This document shows positions 45,689 to 54,563 of a stretch of DNA of 64,000 bases, one piece after another. A program made the position numbers and the translations under genes. This DNA is from Microvirgula aerodenitrificans DSM 15089 (GTDB lineage Bacteria; Pseudomonadota; Gammaproteobacteria; Burkholderiales; Aquaspirillaceae), in the NCBI RefSeq assembly GCF_000620105.1, contig NZ_JHVK01000001.1, positions 248,001-312,000 on the forward strand, read 5' to 3'. How positions within the stretch are numbered: position 1 is the stretch's first letter; each line of letters starts with the position of its first letter. The notes beneath the pieces were generated by a model. It worked only from the letters and a program-made list of their open reading frames with translations, did not search any database and was not told where the DNA came from.

Positions 45689-46708
45689 ATGCCTTCTGCC
45701 TCTACCAATCCGACTTCAGGCGGCCGGTTGCTGCCGCAGGCAAGGCAGGGCACTGCGCCGGTTCGAGGTGCCCTGACGACATCTGTGGGCTTGCACGGCG
45801 AGCGAATAACCTGGGTGGGACAGCGCTGCCAGCTGTATTTTCTTGGTAATGGTGCCCGCAGCTATGATCCAGAGTGCGGGCGCTTTCTGAGCCAGGATCC
45901 ATTCAGCCCATTTTCCATTGCTGGCACCAATTCCTATGCCTATTGCCTGGGCGATCCCGTCAATCGAAGTGATCCATCCGGCTATGTCTCAGCTGCGGAC
46001 TGGTTTGGTATTGCACTCGCTGTTCTGGGTATTGTTCTGAGTCTGGCCACCTTTGGCGTATTTTCAATTTCGTTATTGCCTGTCGGACTGTTTCTTGCGG
46101 TCAGCTCATTGGCGCTGGGCGTGACAGCCGGGGTATACGGAATTGTATCCATCCTTGTGAAGGAGGCTGATCCAGTGCTGTCGCGTGCACTGGGGTGGAC
46201 TACGCTGGGGCTGAGCATTGCCTCCATTCTGCTGGGGCTGCCCATGCCGCTGGCAGCAAGCTATGCCAAGCTGAGGGGACATTATCTCAAGGGAGTGGCA
46301 AGCGGCTATATCAAAAATAATTTCAGTCCAAAATCCAGTGATAAGCCAGCAATAGATTTTCTGTTTGCCACAGATTTTAAACAAGGTTCTCTGGTGGCGA
46401 CGCATGGCAGACCAGGCATTCTGCAGGGATATAGTGGGGAGTATATGCCGGTCAATGTCTGGGCTAATGAATTGGCCAGAATGGAGGTTTATCGTTTGAG
46501 CTCAAGCCGTACGCCACTTTATCTGATGTCCTGCCATGCAGCAAAGAACGGGGCCCACGCAAATGCTGCACTCCTGGCGAGAAGACTGAACAGAGAAGTC
46601 ATTGCGCTCGGAACCAGTTCTCTGTATGGCATCCGCCGATTTGATCCGGCAAGGGGATTTGATCTTCTGTTCTTTGATGCAAAGCTGGGTGGGCTGATGC
46701 ATTTTTGA
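45689..46708 (+). CDS. Rhs core-tip protein 1 (stand-alone RHS core, TM segment, clan-CD-like C-terminal domain)
   Basis: 339 residues. Residues 33-99 are an RHS-associated core (VGLHGERITWVGQ, YDPECGRFLSQDPFSPFS, ending LGDPVNRSDPSGY) that normally closes a long YD-repeat shell. A strongly hydrophobic part (about 104-188) has three or four TM-like segments. The C-terminal domain (about 215-339) shows hydrophobic-HG (VATHG, His239) and hydrophobic-SC (YLMSC, Cys282) motifs, the pattern of clan CD cysteine peptidases. No YD repeats are present. AT-rich codon use differs from flanking genes. Start ATG 45689; its ribosome-binding site is weak. Confidence 0.8.
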   Translation: MPSASTNPTSGGRLLPQARQGTAPVRGALTTSVGLHGERITWVGQRCQLYFLGNGARSYDPECGRFLSQDPFSPFSIAGTNSYAYCLGDPVNRSDPSGYVSAADWFGIALAVLGIVLSLATFGVFSISLLPVGLFLAVSSLALGVTAGVYGIVSILVKEADPVLSRALGWTTLGLSIASILLGLPMPLAASYAKLRGHYLKGVASGYIKNNFSPKSSDKPAIDFLFATDFKQGSLVATHGRPGILQGYSGEYMPVNVWANELARMEVYRLSSSRTPLYLMSCHAAKNGAHANAALLARRLNREVIALGTSSLYGIRRFDPARGFDLLFFDAKLGGLMHF

Positions 46709-46762
46709 CGCAATGCTTTTTTGCACAGTCAGGGGTGCAGCCAATATTTTTCCAGGAGAAAC

Positions 46763-47740
46763 ATGATGCCTCCTTTTCGTTTTTCCCGCCCGCCGCAGAG
46801 GAAAAAGCCTGACCGGATCGCCACTCAGGAAGAGAAAGCATCCAGCGTGGTCAAGGCCGACAGCGTTCCGCCTTGCATCGGCATGCATGGAGAACGGATT
46901 GTCTGGGTAGGGCCCCACTGTCAGCTATATCTTCTTGGTCATGGTGTACGGTGCTACGATCCGGCATATGGGCGTTTCCTGAGTCAGGACATTTTCAGCC
47001 CTTTTTCAATAGGCGGTGTCAATCCATATGGATTCTGCTCGGGAGATCCTGTCAACCGAAGCGATCCGTCAGGCTACGCAGATATCAGTAACATTGATGT
47101 GAGGCAAAATTTGATATTGGGCCTGGGTAATTTGCTGATGGTTTTTCTGGGGTTTACCATATTGCTCTTTGCCGGGGGGGCCGGAATTGTCCTCTGGTCT
47201 GCAATCCTCTCTGGCGCGTTGATGCTGTCAGGGGGAGTACTGCAAATTGTGGGTGCGCTTGCCCAGGATGATAATCCTGCATTGTCCGCAACCCTGATAA
47301 GGGTTGCCAACGGCTTTTATATTGTGTCCGTAGTATTTCTCGTCCTGGGCCAATTGGCTGCACTACGGGGGGCAATAACTGCGAGGACCGTTGCCAAAGC
47401 ACTCGCCGCACAAAGCGGCCGCAGTACGTTGACCTCGTCCAGGCGGTCTGTCTCTTCCGGCATGAGCGGATTTTCAGGGATGACACGCACGGCTTCAAAT
47501 CCAGAATCCCTGGTTGGGCTGGCCGGTTCAAAGTCGGCATCAAACTGGTTTTTGATGGAAGCACGAAACCATAGCGGCATGTCATCTCTGCAGCAGTTGC
47601 GCGAAGGGGGGTCATTGGGCAGCTCATTGCGTTCGTCATCTACGCTAGAACATGTGTTTTTTACGGCCCCGTCCAGTTTTCAGAATTCCTCGCATGCAAA
47701 TTCTGTCATGTCGATGCAAAATTTTAATATCATTATTTAA
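46763..47740 (+). CDS. Rhs core-tip protein 2 (stand-alone RHS core, TM segment, divergent C-terminus)
   Basis: 325 residues. The RHS core (about 40-105: IGMHGERIVWVGPHCQLYLL, YDPAYGRFLSQDIFSPFSIG, GDPVNRSDPSGY) is closely similar to that of core-tip 1. A hydrophobic stretch with several TM-like helices follows (about 116-205). The C-terminal 120 residues are Ser-rich and unlike core-tip 1, and I recognise no domain. This core-conserved, tip-variable pattern is typical of Rhs polymorphism. AGGAGA lies 7 bp before the ATG at 46763. A G7 run occurs inside the gene (47174-47180). Confidence 0.8.
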   Translation: MMPPFRFSRPPQRKKPDRIATQEEKASSVVKADSVPPCIGMHGERIVWVGPHCQLYLLGHGVRCYDPAYGRFLSQDIFSPFSIGGVNPYGFCSGDPVNRSDPSGYADISNIDVRQNLILGLGNLLMVFLGFTILLFAGGAGIVLWSAILSGALMLSGGVLQIVGALAQDDNPALSATLIRVANGFYIVSVVFLVLGQLAALRGAITARTVAKALAAQSGRSTLTSSRRSVSSGMSGFSGMTRTASNPESLVGLAGSKSASNWFLMEARNHSGMSSLQQLREGGSLGSSLRSSSTLEHVFFTAPSSFQNSSHANSVMSMQNFNIII

Positions 47741-47782
47741 CCAGCCAACGCCGGTCAGAATACTATATCAGGTAGGGGGGGT

Positions 47783-49378
47783 ATGCTGTTCTATTCCAAT
47801 ATTTTCAGCCTGATGGACTGGACGAAAAATGGCATTGATCCATGTAGTGGAATGTATCTTCGCCATATCCCGGTGGCCAGCGTATCAGGTAATAAATTGC
47901 AGGGGCCTGAAATCTCGCTAGCCCTTCGCTTCAACCAGTTCAATGCATTGAATTATGGATTTGGTGTTGGCTGGGAATTTAATCTTTCTCATATCGATGC
48001 CGAGGTTGATGAAAATAATAACGCCATTCAGACACTGGTCCTCTCCAACGGGGCGCGCTATCAGTTGATTGAAGATCAGGATGGCATCGCGACATTGAAA
48101 TACAAGCGGACATTGACATTTGATTTCAAACAAATCTCTGCAAATCCTGATAAATACCAGCTGGTAGGCAAAGAAGGCATCATTGAAACAATAGAAAACG
48201 GGAGAACGACCCGGGTTGAACTGCCCAATGGTCTCGGTCTCAATCTGGCCTGGAACAGTGATTCTTCGTTTGTGATCAGTGATGATGGAGGCGTAAATCT
48301 TGTTACGACAACAATTGCGACGACAGCGACAGGGAAAACTCATACTGTATCGGTTGTGGACTCGCTGCTGGACTTTACCTGCGATAGCAGTGGTGTTGAA
48401 CAGCTGACTGGCGTCGCCATTCGCTCAGGGCCATCACTGTGCCGCATGAAGTATGCGATTCATAACGACAGTTATCTGGAAATAATAAAATGGGATGCCT
48501 GGGTTAATTATGTTCAACAGGATATCATTTCTTATAAAAGCCTGCCAAAGCCATCGGGGCTGAAACAGGATGTCCGGGCTGTTGATTTTATTGATTCCCG
48601 TCAGTCAGCAGAGCATGCGGTACACTTTGCGTATGAATATGGAAAAAATAATTACCTGGGGGGGGCTGACGGCCCGGCATGGATTTCTGATGCCGACAAT
48701 CTGGAATCCCGACCGGATGACTATACGTATATAGTAACCGAGAAAATCGGGAATGCGGCTCTGCCGGCCAAGATTACCGAGTTTCATTATAATAAATTCT
48801 ATCTGCTTGTTAAATGTTTTCCTCGCCCAGGCAGGGAAGATGGCGCCGCGCGCAGAAAATACAGCACATACGGATATGCATTGGTTCCTGGAAAGGGTAT
48901 TGATGCGCAATCATCGACTTTCATGCTGTCTGTTTTGAATGTCCATGTGAGCACCGGCAGTGATCGTGCCGGAACACCTTGTAACGTTTCACGGCTGACA
49001 TCCTGTCAATATGATCAATTTGCCAATCTCGTTCAATTCACTGATGAAAATGGAATGAAAGAGTGGTATGAATATTATGACGTGATGGGTGAGAAGAATG
49101 GCGACGGGGAAGTGTTGTGCCCTGCTGATCCAAATGGATTTGTCAATTATATTAAAACAAAGATTATATCTTCAGGCAATGGATCTGGCGATTATCCCAG
49201 AAAAATTTTTGGCTACACTTATCAATCCATTGCTGCGACTTCATTGGTCATGGTGAAAACCGAACAGTTTGCGCTGCAAAATGAAAGTACGGCCACTTTC
49301 GTGGCACAGTCGATGGTCAGCCATACTTATGGTAGCTATGGTGCACCATTAAAAAAATATCCAGTATCAAATCATTGA
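47783..49378 (+). CDS. Rhs/YD-repeat shell protein, N-terminal frame
   Basis: 531 residues. The N-terminal segment (YSNIFSLMDWTKNGIDPCSG, then LQGPEISLALRFNQF and GFGVGWEFNLSHID) is the entry region of large Rhs proteins related to the Tc-toxin/Rhs cocoon. YD-like strands follow (YDQFANLVQFTDENGMKEWY). The frame stops at 49376-49378, in the middle of the repeat region. The next frame (-1) continues the protein. A G7 run stands between the Shine-Dalgarno-like AGG and the ATG, and a G8 run lies at 48658-48665. With -1 frameshifting the whole product would be 1382 residues. Confidence 0.8.
   Translation: MLFYSNIFSLMDWTKNGIDPCSGMYLRHIPVASVSGNKLQGPEISLALRFNQFNALNYGFGVGWEFNLSHIDAEVDENNNAIQTLVLSNGARYQLIEDQDGIATLKYKRTLTFDFKQISANPDKYQLVGKEGIIETIENGRTTRVELPNGLGLNLAWNSDSSFVISDDGGVNLVTTTIATTATGKTHTVSVVDSLLDFTCDSSGVEQLTGVAIRSGPSLCRMKYAIHNDSYLEIIKWDAWVNYVQQDIISYKSLPKPSGLKQDVRAVDFIDSRQSAEHAVHFAYEYGKNNYLGGADGPAWISDADNLESRPDDYTYIVTEKIGNAALPAKITEFHYNKFYLLVKCFPRPGREDGAARRKYSTYGYALVPGKGIDAQSSTFMLSVLNVHVSTGSDRAGTPCNVSRLTSCQYDQFANLVQFTDENGMKEWYEYYDVMGEKNGDGEVLCPADPNGFVNYIKTKIISSGNGSGDYPRKIFGYTYQSIAATSLVMVKTEQFALQNESTATFVAQSMVSHTYGSYGAPLKKYPVSNH
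49351..49357 (+). other. A AAA AAA slippery heptamer (candidate -1 frameshift site) in the Rhs shell
   Basis: Seven A occur as TTA AAA AAA in the zero frame, which is the classical heptamer A AAA AAA. The -1 frame is open from 49336 (after a TAG at 49333-49335), and the zero frame closes at 49378, so any shift must happen within 43 nt that contain this run. After a -1 shift the sequence continues ISSIKSL-TTDDYF into the long downstream frame. A short ATCAT/ATGAT stem follows. Confidence 0.6.
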
Positions 49379-51930
49379 CGACTGATGATTATTTTTCAAC
49401 GATACTTTATTTTATTTACCAGCGAAACGAAAATACCAGACAGCTGTCTGTCACCAAAAAAATTGTCGGCTGGGATCAAGTGACCAAAAGTGAAGTGGTG
49501 ACGCGTGCGTACACCACGGGGCTTGTTCAGTCAGCTGTTAATGAAAATGGTGTGATCACCGAGTATGGCTATGATGAGATCGGGCGTACCATCAGGACCG
49601 TTTATGCGCCGGGGCGACCGTACGGTTATACCGTGCATGTCACGTATCAGTGGCAATCCGGCAAGCAGGTCACCAGGAGTACAACAGATGCTTTCAGTGA
49701 AACCCTTGTCCGGGATGGATCCGGTCATGTGGTTAAAAAAGAAGTGAATATCATTCGGGATGGAAAGGCGCTGGATTATTTGATGGCCGGTTTTATCTAT
49801 AACGAAATTGGTCAGCTGATACAAGAAACGCAATATGACTATGCAGGAGAGCAGGTTTTTTCGAAAACAACCCTGTCGGACTATAATGTCTATGATGAAT
49901 TGGTTAGTATGAAAAAACCGGGGTGTTCTTCTGACGACTATCAGTTTTTTCAAATGGAAGACGGGACATTTTCCATTGAGCAGGTTCATCAGCCTGGTGA
50001 CGTCAAAACCCTGACCTGTTTTGATGCCCATGGCGAGCTAAGCAAGCGGGAAATCTGCAGTCCAGCCAGCAAGGAGATGGCGGATGTGACCGAAACCCTG
50101 TTCTATGATGCTTTTTTACGCTTGATCCGTCATGCCAAAACAGCCCGGGAAACCGAATCTTTTGAATATGACGCATTTGATCGCCCCGTGGCCAGAACAG
50201 GGTCATCGAGCGGGCGGCAGACGATGACTTACGCCCCTCATTTACTGGATGAGTCAGTATGCATGATTGCCATCGACGAAAAAGTGATCGGAACTCGAGA
50301 ATTTGACGGGTTGGGACGGCAGAAATCCTCAATTGTGGATGGGGTCAGTACCTCATATGACTATGCTGGTTCAGCCATGTTTTCTCGCCCGTCAACGGTG
50401 AAGATTTCCAACGGAAGAACCTGGGCCTATCAATACGATGCCGTCCTTGATAATGTTACAAGACGGGATGTCAGCAATGCCGATGGTACGGAATCGGCAT
50501 CAAGGATTTATGAGTATGATATTCGTACCCGCTTGCTGAAAAGTCATCGCGCTGACCAGTATACGCATACGTTTTCCTATGATGAGTTCAACAACGAGAA
50601 CGGCAGCAGTGGTGGATGGGCCGGTCTGGCATTCGGATCCTATTCCGTCCAGACCCCTCGCTCCGTGCAAGGCCTGCTGCTGCGGGCATTGTTCTCTTTT
50701 CCTGTGACGCCGCCGGCACACACGATTGTTATCGACTGTCTGTATGACTCGCAGGGGCTGACACGGAAGATGAGCTGGTCGATGCATGGCGCATTGCTGT
50801 GCGAAGCAACTATCATGCGTGATGAAATAAATGGAAATATCAGAAATATCCGCGGTTCTTCTGCACGAATCGTTTCGCCGGGTTTGGAACGGATACCCAT
50901 GGACATTAATTATGGGTACGGGAATTATAACAGGACAAACCATACCGAATGGAAGCTGGGGCCTCCCCCGAGGCAGGGCAGTGCAGGTACGGTAGCCGGC
51001 AAGCTCTGGCGGATTATGGCGGTTTCCATGAATTATGACCACCATGGTTTGTTGCTGCAGGCGAAGTATACTTCCAGCCTGGGAGGAGGGGGAACCCGCT
51101 GGGTGGATTCGTTTGCATATAATGATCGCGCACAACTTGCCAGCTGGCACCGGACGGGAAACCTGGTTTGCCAGGATCAATTCGGTAATTCCATTGCTTC
51201 CCAGTCATTCCTGTATGACCATGCCGGGAATATATCGCAGATCAATAGCGAAACAAGTGATGGTTACAATCATGCTGTTTATCGCTACAATGCCAACAAC
51301 CAGTTGTTCCAGATTGGCAATAATAGTCAGACTGTTACAAGCTATTTTCCGGATGCCGTTGCTTTTACTAATGATAACGAAGGACATGTCAGCAAGCAGC
51401 AGTTTGTTCTCCACGGCAGCTATAATATAAAAACATTTGATTATGGCATGGAGGATGGTGTCAAGACCGTTACTGCAAAATGGTTGAAGACCAGCTCGAC
51501 GCTGGCTAACTGGTACGATGCCGGTGGGCGCCTGATTTATCTGCGTGCTGCCGCGAATGGCGTGGAACAGGATACGGCGCGCTATTACCTGGACGGAGTG
51601 CTTCTGTTCGAGTGGCAGAGACCGAACGCCAGTCCACAAGATGGCACATTGACGATTTTTCATCGTGCTGAAGGCAATATGCTATACATGACGCATGTGG
51701 ACAAGAACGGTGGCAAGTGGGTCCAGCCTTGTCTGAGCCAGCCCGATGGGACGTTACTGGCCGTGGGAACCATAGATAAATATTCACGGAGAATTCCACC
51801 CAGCAGTGAAACCCTTAATGTCTATCGATACTATAATTTTCACTTTCAGGGACAAACTGCGTACGGCTTGACCTTTGATTTGAAAAACCGGGCTTCTTAT
51901 ATCTTTTCCGATAGTGTATTGACTAAATAA
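49375..51930 (+). CDS. Rhs/YD-repeat shell protein, C-terminal frame
   Basis: 851 residues if counted from the TTG at 49375, which has no Shine-Dalgarno, so frameshift expression is more likely than an independent start. It is rich in YD repeats: TEYGYDEIGRTIRTVYAPG, ESFEYDAFDRPVARTG, YDIRTRLLKSHR, and FLYDHAGNISQINSE. The end (VYRYYNFHFQGQTAYGLTFD... then stop) lacks the RHS core GER...DPxGY and any toxin domain. The shell therefore ends exactly where the core-tip should begin; those parts are encoded by the two genes upstream. AT-rich. Confidence 0.8.
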   Translation: MTTDDYFSTILYFIYQRNENTRQLSVTKKIVGWDQVTKSEVVTRAYTTGLVQSAVNENGVITEYGYDEIGRTIRTVYAPGRPYGYTVHVTYQWQSGKQVTRSTTDAFSETLVRDGSGHVVKKEVNIIRDGKALDYLMAGFIYNEIGQLIQETQYDYAGEQVFSKTTLSDYNVYDELVSMKKPGCSSDDYQFFQMEDGTFSIEQVHQPGDVKTLTCFDAHGELSKREICSPASKEMADVTETLFYDAFLRLIRHAKTARETESFEYDAFDRPVARTGSSSGRQTMTYAPHLLDESVCMIAIDEKVIGTREFDGLGRQKSSIVDGVSTSYDYAGSAMFSRPSTVKISNGRTWAYQYDAVLDNVTRRDVSNADGTESASRIYEYDIRTRLLKSHRADQYTHTFSYDEFNNENGSSGGWAGLAFGSYSVQTPRSVQGLLLRALFSFPVTPPAHTIVIDCLYDSQGLTRKMSWSMHGALLCEATIMRDEINGNIRNIRGSSARIVSPGLERIPMDINYGYGNYNRTNHTEWKLGPPPRQGSAGTVAGKLWRIMAVSMNYDHHGLLLQAKYTSSLGGGGTRWVDSFAYNDRAQLASWHRTGNLVCQDQFGNSIASQSFLYDHAGNISQINSETSDGYNHAVYRYNANNQLFQIGNNSQTVTSYFPDAVAFTNDNEGHVSKQQFVLHGSYNIKTFDYGMEDGVKTVTAKWLKTSSTLANWYDAGGRLIYLRAAANGVEQDTARYYLDGVLLFEWQRPNASPQDGTLTIFHRAEGNMLYMTHVDKNGGKWVQPCLSQPDGTLLAVGTIDKYSRRIPPSSETLNVYRYYNFHFQGQTAYGLTFDLKNRASYIFSDSVLTK

Positions 51931-51954
51931 AATTGGTGTGGAGAAGCTAGTGAT

Positions 51955-52887
51955 TCAGCTGGATGTAAACAGCTCCCGCCCGCTGTCTATGATCAGACCG
52001 GCCAGATAGGCGACCAGCGGGTCGGCCTGATTGCGGCGGTGGCTGACGACATGCAGTGCCAGCGACAGGCCATCGAGCGGGATCGGCACGATGCGCAACT
52101 CGCTATGGTGCAGGAACGGGCGGGTGGCAATGGCCGGCAGCACGGCGAACAGTGCCGACTGGCTGACCACGAACGGGATCGACAGCAGGCTGGCGCTGCG
52201 CACGACAATGCGCCGCTGCAGGCCCTGGCGCTTCAGTGCCCGGTCGAAAATCCCCAGCGAGTCGCCGCCGTAGGCAGTGTGAATGTGCGGCACGGACAGG
52301 ATCTGTTCCAGTGTTGGCGCCTCGCCGAGCGGCACCAGGGCCGGATTGAACATGCCGTAGTAGGGGACATCAAGCAGCGGCACGGCCTGATGCACATCGC
52401 GCAGCTCGGGGAAGTGACCGGCCGCAAGCAGAATCTCGCCGCGATCGAGCAGTTCCAGCTGCATCGGTGCCGACGACGGCTGCACCGACAGCGTCAGTCC
52501 GCGGGCCTGCTCGCGCAGGCGGGCGATCAGCCCGGGCAGCAGGATGGCTTCCAGCGGGTCGGACATCGAGATGCGAACGTGACTGTTCAGGGTCGACGGA
52601 TCGAACGCGCTCTGCTGGGTCAGGGTGCCGGCCTGCATCAGCAGCGGGCGGATGCGGGCCGCCAGCTCCAGCGCCCGCGAGGTCGGTTCCATGACCGCGC
52701 CGTTGCGGAACAGCAGCTCGTCGCCGAACAGCTCGCGCAGGCGCGCCAGGGCATGACTCATGGCCGGCTGGCCGATATACAGCCGCTCGGCCGCGCGGCT
52801 GACGCTGCGCTCCTGCATCAGCGCGTCGAAGGCGACCAGCAGGTTCAGGTCCAGCCGGCGGAAGTCCGCATGTTGAATATTATCCAT
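51955..52887 (-). CDS. LysR-family transcriptional regulator (NodD/LinR-like)
   Basis: 310 residues. The HTH region (RRLDLNLLVAFDALMQERSV, AAERLYIGQPAMSHALARLR) is typical of the LysR group that includes NodD and PcpR. The effector domain covers about 100-300. Start ATG 52887 is preferred; ATG 52911 would add eight residues. Divergent from the MFS gene at 52975, which it probably controls. Its 3' end marks the right border of the Rhs island. Confidence 0.92.
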   Translation of the reverse strand: MDNIQHADFRRLDLNLLVAFDALMQERSVSRAAERLYIGQPAMSHALARLRELFGDELLFRNGAVMEPTSRALELAARIRPLLMQAGTLTQQSAFDPSTLNSHVRISMSDPLEAILLPGLIARLREQARGLTLSVQPSSAPMQLELLDRGEILLAAGHFPELRDVHQAVPLLDVPYYGMFNPALVPLGEAPTLEQILSVPHIHTAYGGDSLGIFDRALKRQGLQRRIVVRSASLLSIPFVVSQSALFAVLPAIATRPFLHHSELRIVPIPLDGLSLALHVVSHRRNQADPLVAYLAGLIIDSGRELFTSS

Positions 52888-52974
52888 GTCGATATTGTAA
52901 ATCTTTCGCATCGATTGGTGTGATTGGGCTGATATTCCTACAATCGGGCTCTTCTCCCCCATTGCCCCCATCGC

Positions 52975-54492
52975 ATGACCCAGCCAGCCTCCCCGGGCGA
53001 GCCGCTGCCCGGCCCGCTGTTCCTGTTGTTCATCGCCAGCCTGACCTGCATCGAGTTCCTGCAGAACGGCATGGTCAATTTTTCCGCCTCGTATATCGTC
53101 GGCGGCATTGGTGCTGCGCCGGAAGAATTCAGTTTCGCCGCCATGGCCTACTCGGTGGCCGCCATCCTGATGCTGTTCAAGCATCGCTGGCTGGCCGAGC
53201 AGCTGGGCTACCGCGACTTTGCGCTGGTGTCGCTGCTGGTGTACGCGATCGGCACCGTAGTCTGTGCCCTGTCCGCCAATGTGCCGGAATTCGTGCTGGG
53301 GCGCGTGCTGCAGGGCGCGGGCGGCGCGACCTTCTTCTGTGCCGGCCGGGTCATGTGCAATACCGTCGCCGGCCCGGGCCGGCTGCGGCCGCTGCTGGCC
53401 TTCGTCATCGCCCTGCTGGGCGCATCGACGCTGGCGCCGCTGCTGGCCGGCTGGCTGCTCGACCATGGCCAGTGGCGCGACCTGTTCTGGTCCATGCTGC
53501 CGGTGCTGGCGCTGGTCGCCGTACTGTGCTGGCGGTTCATGCCGACCGAGGTCGGCTCGGCGGAAGACAAGAGCCAGGCGCACTGGGGCGGGCTGATCTG
53601 GGTGGTCGTCGGCGGGATCGGCCTGCAGTATGCGCTGCAGCGCTCGCGCTATGACTTCTTCAGCGAGTCCGGCCGGCTGCTGGCGCTGTCGGTGGCCGGT
53701 GCGCTGTGCGTGCTGTGGTTCTGCCGCCGGCAGATGGGGCACGCGCGGCCGCTGATCGACTACCGGCCGCTGTTCCAGGCCCGCTTCCTGATCGGCATGA
53801 TGTGCTATTTCTTCGGCTATCTGGTGGTCAACGCCAACGGCTTCATCATGCCGAAGCTGGCGCATGAGGGGCTGGGCTTCACCATCCTGAATACCGGCGG
53901 GCTGGCGGCGCTGTCGTCGATCGGCAGTCTGGCCAGCGCCCTGCTGCACGTGACGCTGCTGCGGATCAAGGCCGGTTTCCGCGTCTACATGCTCAGCGGG
54001 CTGGTGATTCTGGCCGGGTCGTCGGCGCTGATGAGCCGCTTCTCGCCGGATGTGACCTGGGCCTGGTTCGGCGTCACCATGCTGCTGGGCGGCGGCTTCA
54101 TGTCGCTGTTTATCGGTCCGGTGGCACAGGGCGCGTTCATGAACATGGACGAGCGCACGTTCTCGCATGCCTACCAGAGCAAGAATGTCATCCGCGAGCT
54201 GGCATCGTCGTTCGGCATCACGCTGGCGACGCTGTTTCTGCAGTCGCGCGGCGCGGTGCACTACAGCCGGCTGTCGGAGAATTTCAGCCTCTTCAACCCG
54301 CTGTACCGGCAGCAGGTCGAGCAACTGGATGGCATCCTGCACGACCCGGGCGGGCAGATGGCGCTCAGTGTGCTGGCGCGAAGCGTGGATCGCCAGTCGA
54401 TGCTGATGTCCTGTCTCGACTACTACCAGTTGCTGGCGGTGATGGCGGTGATCGTCGGCCTGATCGTCTACCGGCAGCGGGTCTACAACTGA
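52975..54492 (+). CDS. MFS transporter (DHA2-like)
   Basis: 505 residues with about 14 TM helices. Unlike the EmrB type, TM1 reads SLTCIEFLQNGMVNFSASYI, and motif A is weak (KHRWLAEQLGYRD), so it belongs to a divergent branch of 14-TM MFS carriers. Motif C-like GASTLAPLLAGWLLDHGQWR is present. The substrate is unknown. Paired with the divergent LysR gene; a strong terminator follows. Confidence 0.88.
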   Translation: MTQPASPGEPLPGPLFLLFIASLTCIEFLQNGMVNFSASYIVGGIGAAPEEFSFAAMAYSVAAILMLFKHRWLAEQLGYRDFALVSLLVYAIGTVVCALSANVPEFVLGRVLQGAGGATFFCAGRVMCNTVAGPGRLRPLLAFVIALLGASTLAPLLAGWLLDHGQWRDLFWSMLPVLALVAVLCWRFMPTEVGSAEDKSQAHWGGLIWVVVGGIGLQYALQRSRYDFFSESGRLLALSVAGALCVLWFCRRQMGHARPLIDYRPLFQARFLIGMMCYFFGYLVVNANGFIMPKLAHEGLGFTILNTGGLAALSSIGSLASALLHVTLLRIKAGFRVYMLSGLVILAGSSALMSRFSPDVTWAWFGVTMLLGGGFMSLFIGPVAQGAFMNMDERTFSHAYQSKNVIRELASSFGITLATLFLQSRGAVHYSRLSENFSLFNPLYRQQVEQLDGILHDPGGQMALSVLARSVDRQSMLMSCLDYYQLLAVMAVIVGLIVYRQRVYN

Positions 54493-54508
54493 CTGCCGGC
54501 CATCCATG

Positions 54509-54544
54509 AAAAAACGCCACATCCGGACCGGATGTGGCGTTTTT
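54509..54544. terminator. Bidirectional terminator between MFS and efflux genes
   Basis: A 16-bp stem AAAAAACGCCACATCC with its near-complete complement ending GGCGTTTTT, loop GGACC. U-runs exist on both strands. It serves the convergent MFS and outer-membrane factor genes. Confidence 0.92.
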
Positions 54545-54563
54545 CTGCAGATGGCTGACCGTT

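Noticed and set aside
46502-46918. Minus-strand open frame across the junction of the two core-tip genes, considered as an immunity gene
   Set aside because: It is antisense to well-supported coding sequence, has no ribosome-binding site or hydrophobic/acidic immunity-like character, and seems to be a shadow frame.
49375-49378. Independent translation start of the second Rhs frame at TTG 49375
   Set aside because: No Shine-Dalgarno sequence precedes it, and the upstream protein continues naturally through a -1 shift. Coupled re-initiation at TTGA remains possible but is less convincing.
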